Shown: positions 63,393 to 64,000 of the stretch, one piece after another
Layout of the letters: every line of letters starts with the position of its first letter
Position numbering within the stretch: position 1 is the first letter of the stretch
Assembly: GCA_934444765.1 (NCBI GenBank)
Contig: CAKSDC010000001.1
Coordinates: forward strand, 230,411 to 294,410
From: an uncultured Oscillospiraceae bacterium
Lineage (GTDB): Bacteria > Bacillota > Clostridia > Oscillospirales > Ruminococcaceae
DNA: 64,000 bases
Reading direction: 5' to 3'
Translations under genes and position numbers: made by a program
Notes under the pieces: model-generated
Seen by the model: only the letters and a program-made list of their open reading frames with translations
Databases searched by the model: none
Told to the model about the DNA's origin: nothing

Positions 63393-64000
63393 TTATCTTT
63401 CTACTCTAAGGCTTTCACCTTTACTTAAAAAGTCTTGATATGCCAGTTTAATGCCATCTTCTAATTCTGTAGAATACTTCCAACCTAAATTTTCTAATTT
63501 AGAAACGTCTAAAAGTTTTCTTGGAGTACCGTCTGGTTTGGAATTATCAAATACAATTTCGCCTTTATATCCAATAATATCCTTAACCTTATAGGCTAAT
63601 TCTTTAATGGTAAGTTCCTTACCTGTTCCTATATTTACAGTTTCGTTTCCAGAATAGTTATTTAATAGAAAAACGCAAGCATCTGCAAGGTCGTCTACGT
63701 ATAAAAATTCTCTTAATACGTTACCTGTTCCCCATACTACCACTTTAGAATCGTTATTAATTTTGGCTTCATGGAAGCGTCTAATTAAAGCTGGTAGAAC
63801 ATGACTGTTTTGTGGGTGATAGTTGTCATTAGGTCCATATAGATTAGTAGGCATACAAGATATATAATCAGTATTATATTGCTTATTGAAAAATTCACAC
63901 ATCTTTAGACCACTTATTTTGGCTAATGCATATGCTTCATTAGTCTTTTCAAGTTCACTGGTTAATAAACAGCTTTCTTTCATAGGTTGAGGTGCTTCTC
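63393..64000 (-). CDS. fcl: GDP-L-fucose synthase, N-terminus beyond the window
   Basis: The frame stays open to base 64000. The visible 202 residues are the C-terminal part of an extended SDR epimerase/reductase. [26 protein letters not shown] contains the YxxxK-type catalytic Tyr and Lys (YALAK), followed by [48 protein letters not shown] and [19 protein letters not shown], all diagnostic of Fcl/WcaG. It converts GDP-4-keto-6-deoxymannose to GDP-L-fucose. The gmd partner would be expected beyond the window end. Confidence 0.94.
   Translation of the reverse strand, partial: EAPQPMKESCLLTSELEKTNEAYALAKISGLKMCEFFNKQYNTDYISCMPTNLYGPNDNYHPQNSHVLPALIRRFHEAKINNDSKVVVWGTGNVLREFLYVDDLADACVFLLNNYSGNETVNIGTGKELTIKELAYKVKDIIGYKGEIVFDNSKPDGTPRKLLDVSKLENLGWKYSTELEDGIKLAYQDFLSKGESLRVER

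Overview
The window reads as a chromosomal segment of a low-GC, endospore-forming clostridial Firmicute, most likely an Oscillospiraceae/Ruminococcus-like gut anaerobe. The pointers are an alpha/beta small acid-soluble spore protein gene, two secreted proteins ending in type I dockerins, hybrid-cluster protein, a CD1247-type zinc-ribbon protein next to efp, and Firmicute gene order (rnc - radical SAM - smc - ftsY; yhbY - nadD - yqeK - LCP - rsfS). Codon use leans strongly to ATA, CTA and TTA. No tRNA, rRNA, IS element or CRISPR array was recognised.

Layout. 1-3300: 3' part of a methionyl-tRNA-synthetase-like gene, a lipoprotein that apparently starts at ATT, and a C39-like peptidase with a dockerin. 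3300-5260: infC-rpmI-rplT with an attenuator-type leader and unusually long, structured spacers before rpmI and rplT; infC starts at ATT. 5300-22540: a dense housekeeping run (rRNA methyltransferase, dprA, topA, trmFO, plsX, rnc, smc, ftsY, rdgB, yhbY, nadD, yqeK, LCP protein, rsfS). 22650-31120: leuS, rpsU, yqeG, aroQ, an M24 peptidase, efp, a WYL regulator and a sugar-kinase-like protein. 31150-37900 (minus strand): hcp, an ABC-2 exporter with an XRE regulator, a degenerate CpsB-like PHP protein, a flavin reductase and the spore protein. 38060-41230: an FHA - RodA/FtsW - PBP cell-wall trio. 41240-42970: a VTC-domain and DUF4956 pair behind tandem 11-bp direct repeats. 43070-48130: EcsC, a family 8 glycosyltransferase, a dockerin surface protein with a 39-bp tandem repeat, and a barnase-type ribonuclease lipoprotein. 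48215-50953 (minus): a degenerate histidine-kinase-like protein and pyrG. 51244-64000 (minus): an AT-rich capsule/exopolysaccharide locus with flippase, two GT2, a Stealth phosphotransferase, a polymerase, two GT4, an acyltransferase, a bifunctional fucokinase/GDP-fucose pyrophosphorylase, and the 3' part of GDP-L-fucose synthase.

How the parts fit. The central block supplies translation, RNA processing, chromosome segregation and envelope synthesis. The capsule locus appears able to obtain GDP-L-fucose both by salvage (fkp) and de novo (fcl), as gut symbionts do when they fucosylate surface polysaccharide.

Most unusual observations: (1) the tetramer GATC is almost absent - reading all 64 kb I found one copy, inside the capsule locus, against roughly two hundred expected from base composition; (2) rplT has no Shine-Dalgarno near its start, and a purine-rich SD lies about 160 nt upstream, separated from the AUG by a structured segment closed by a short helix, with a comparable three-way junction before rpmI; (3) ATT start codons for infC and for a lipoprotein; (4) a Pho-like tandem repeat in front of the VTC/DUF4956 pair; (5) a surface-anchored barnase homologue with every catalytic residue kept and no barstar nearby; (6) an FtsY whose acidic domain and a basic amphipathic tail are at the C-terminus.
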